This document shows, piece by piece, positions 39,336 to 64,000 of a stretch of DNA of 64,000 nucleotides. The DNA is from Plazaster borealis (lineage: Eukaryota; Echinodermata; Asteroidea; Forcipulatida; Labidiasteridae): NCBI GenBank assembly GCA_021014325.1, contig CM037462.1:13746501-13810500 (forward strand). The letters run 5' to 3'. The notes under the pieces were generated by a model that did no database searches, was not told where the DNA came from, and saw nothing but the letters and a program-made list of their open reading frames with translations. The position numbers and the translations under genes were made by a program. Each line of letters opens with the position of its first letter. The stretch's first letter is position 1.

Positions 39336-39785
39336 AGAATGGGAGAGTATAATTTAATTTAATTTTGGAAGAATAAATTAATACAATCACGTAGTTATCA
39401 AATCAACACTTAAACAGCAAAACTTTGAAAAATGATTGACAAATTTGTGGTCACGATTTCTAGTGAAAACAACTAATAAAGCTGCACAAATTGAAAATCG
39501 AAAAAATGCGTTGCATGCTATTTTGCCGACTTTGATGGAATTTTCAATTGGAACATTGTATACTGCTCGGATTTTACATATACACTGGACCGCAGGCAGG
39601 CCCGGGGCCCAGTGACTTTAGTGTCGGCTGTCAGGCAACCTCAACTCAGTTTGACCGGACACCGTAAGTTCGGCGGTCTTGTGTTTTTCAATTGAATAAC
39701 AAAAACTCTCACTGAGTAAATCTTGAACAGAAACAAATTATTATTTTTTAGTACTTACTTGTTTATTTGTTTGTTTGTTGTTGGT

Positions 39786-39824
39786 TTGTTTGAATTTTTA
39801 TTTTATTTATGTTTTATTTTATTT

Positions 39825-39873
<49 letters not shown>

Positions 39874-39877
39874 TAAA
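39786..39877 (+). repeat. TTTA microsatellite
   Basis: A T-rich lead-in becomes about a dozen uninterrupted ATTT units before 39875. It lies in the CTH-GLDC divergent region. Confidence 0.95.
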
Positions 39878-40738
39878 AAAGCAAATTTTGTTGGGGGTTC
39901 CGTGATAAACGCCCTTCTGACTGAGTGCGCATGTTGGGGTCGAAAATGTATAAAAACACACCCAAAAAAATGAAGTTAAGTCGATCAGAAGGCCCCCTAT
40001 AGATCTACATGTACTTTTCCTTGGGCCTTCATCATTATACTTACTGAACGAGTTCGAAACCGCGCAGAGAGATAATGAAATCATGCTATATTGAAATGTC
40101 GACTTTTAACAAAAGAACGGTTACAAAAACGGTGGCAACCGAGAAACATCTGCAAATACTTTGCAAACTTCATTTCTGTCCGCTGCTGTCTTTGTTGAAC
40201 AGGTAGATCATAATTTGTTCATTGAACCTCAGGGTTTATAAACACGCCACCCAGCGACCATGACCCAACCAAGTGCGTCATTATTGTCAAAAATATTAAC
40301 ATTATGCAAAGTTTGCCTTTATTTGGAATTTGTCCCCATCTTATTGGCCCTTACATGGGGGTGTGTCGCTATGACGTATAAATCGCCTCACCTAACTAGA
40401 ACTGGTTATCGTCAACAGAAATGCAAAACTACGTTACAAAGTACCAGCTACTGACGTGGGTATTTTCCTCGTTCTCTGAGTGTTATTCTTTGTGTGTTGT
40501 GGGCTAGTGTTGTTTGCTAGGAGCAAGGTTGAAGATGACCCAGTACTTTTCCAATCAGATGGCTTTGATATGGAAGGAAAACATCACATCATGCCTCGCT
40601 GCGTCATCAGTTGATCACAAGCATGAAATAAACATTTCGATTTATGTTCTGCTTTACATGGGCATTTGCCCTGTAATATCAGTTGTTTTAAAGCCAAAGA
40701 TTAAGAAAGCTGCTGTGATAAATTAGACTGTGAACAAA

Positions 40739-64000
<23,262 letters not shown>

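Larger units (their letters stand above)
38355..40738. promoter_or_regulatory. Divergent CTH-GLDC upstream region
   Basis: About 2.4 kb separates the two start codons. On the GLDC side an inverted CCAAT box (ATTGG, 40343-40347) lies about 30 bp before TATAAAT (40377-40383), placing a plausible start site near 40410 and a 5' leader of about 330 nt. On the CTH side a CCAAT box reading toward CTH lies at 38653-38649, about 295 bp before the ATG, next to a GC-rich stretch around 38520-38620. The middle holds a MITE-B copy and a TTTA microsatellite. No start site is proved. Confidence 0.45.

Overview
The window is animal nuclear DNA. It is AT-rich and carries three multi-exon genes with GT-AG introns, set in dense short interspersed repeats. 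Invertebrate deuterostome, most likely an echinoderm, is my inference. It rests on protein similarity to animal families recalled from memory and on the style of the tRNA-derived SINEs and small foldback elements. I ran no database search.

Layout. (1) 418-14941, minus strand: P4HTM-like transmembrane prolyl 4-hydroxylase. Nine exons are seen and the 3' end runs off the left edge. (2) 20316-38354, minus strand: cystathionine gamma-lyase (CTH). Eight exons are seen, 397 codons, and only a short terminal exon was not found. (3) 40739-64000, plus strand: mitochondrial glycine decarboxylase (GLDC, P-protein). Twenty-one exons are seen, 941 codons, running off the right edge. All splice phases agree across all three models. 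CTH and GLDC are head to head with about 2.4 kb between their start codons. P4HTM follows CTH on the same strand.

How the genes relate. CTH makes cysteine and H2S from cystathionine and GLDC decarboxylates glycine to feed one-carbon metabolism. Both are PLP enzymes tied to serine, glycine and sulphur amino acid flux, so a shared divergent control region is possible but unproven. P4HTM is an Fe(II)/2-oxoglutarate dioxygenase with EF-hands and has no evident pathway link to the other two.

Repeats fill most introns. There are 14 copies of a 270-430 bp TTAA-flanked MITE (called MITE-A here) and several smaller MITE families (B to E). There is a tRNA-Leu-like SINE (SINE-L), a second tRNA-like SINE (SINE-T), and a third tRNA-like repeat (SINE-P). 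Several long foldbacks and minisatellites are also present. The most unusual points are tandem decayed copies of the GLDC exon 4 acceptor plus exon start, a GLDC exon 15 acceptor that looks built from minisatellite units, repeat elements sitting within a few tens of bases of several 5' splice sites, MITE-A copies whose central hairpin differs in sequence yet stays self-complementary, and a transposon nested in a SINE nested in an AT-rich satellite.
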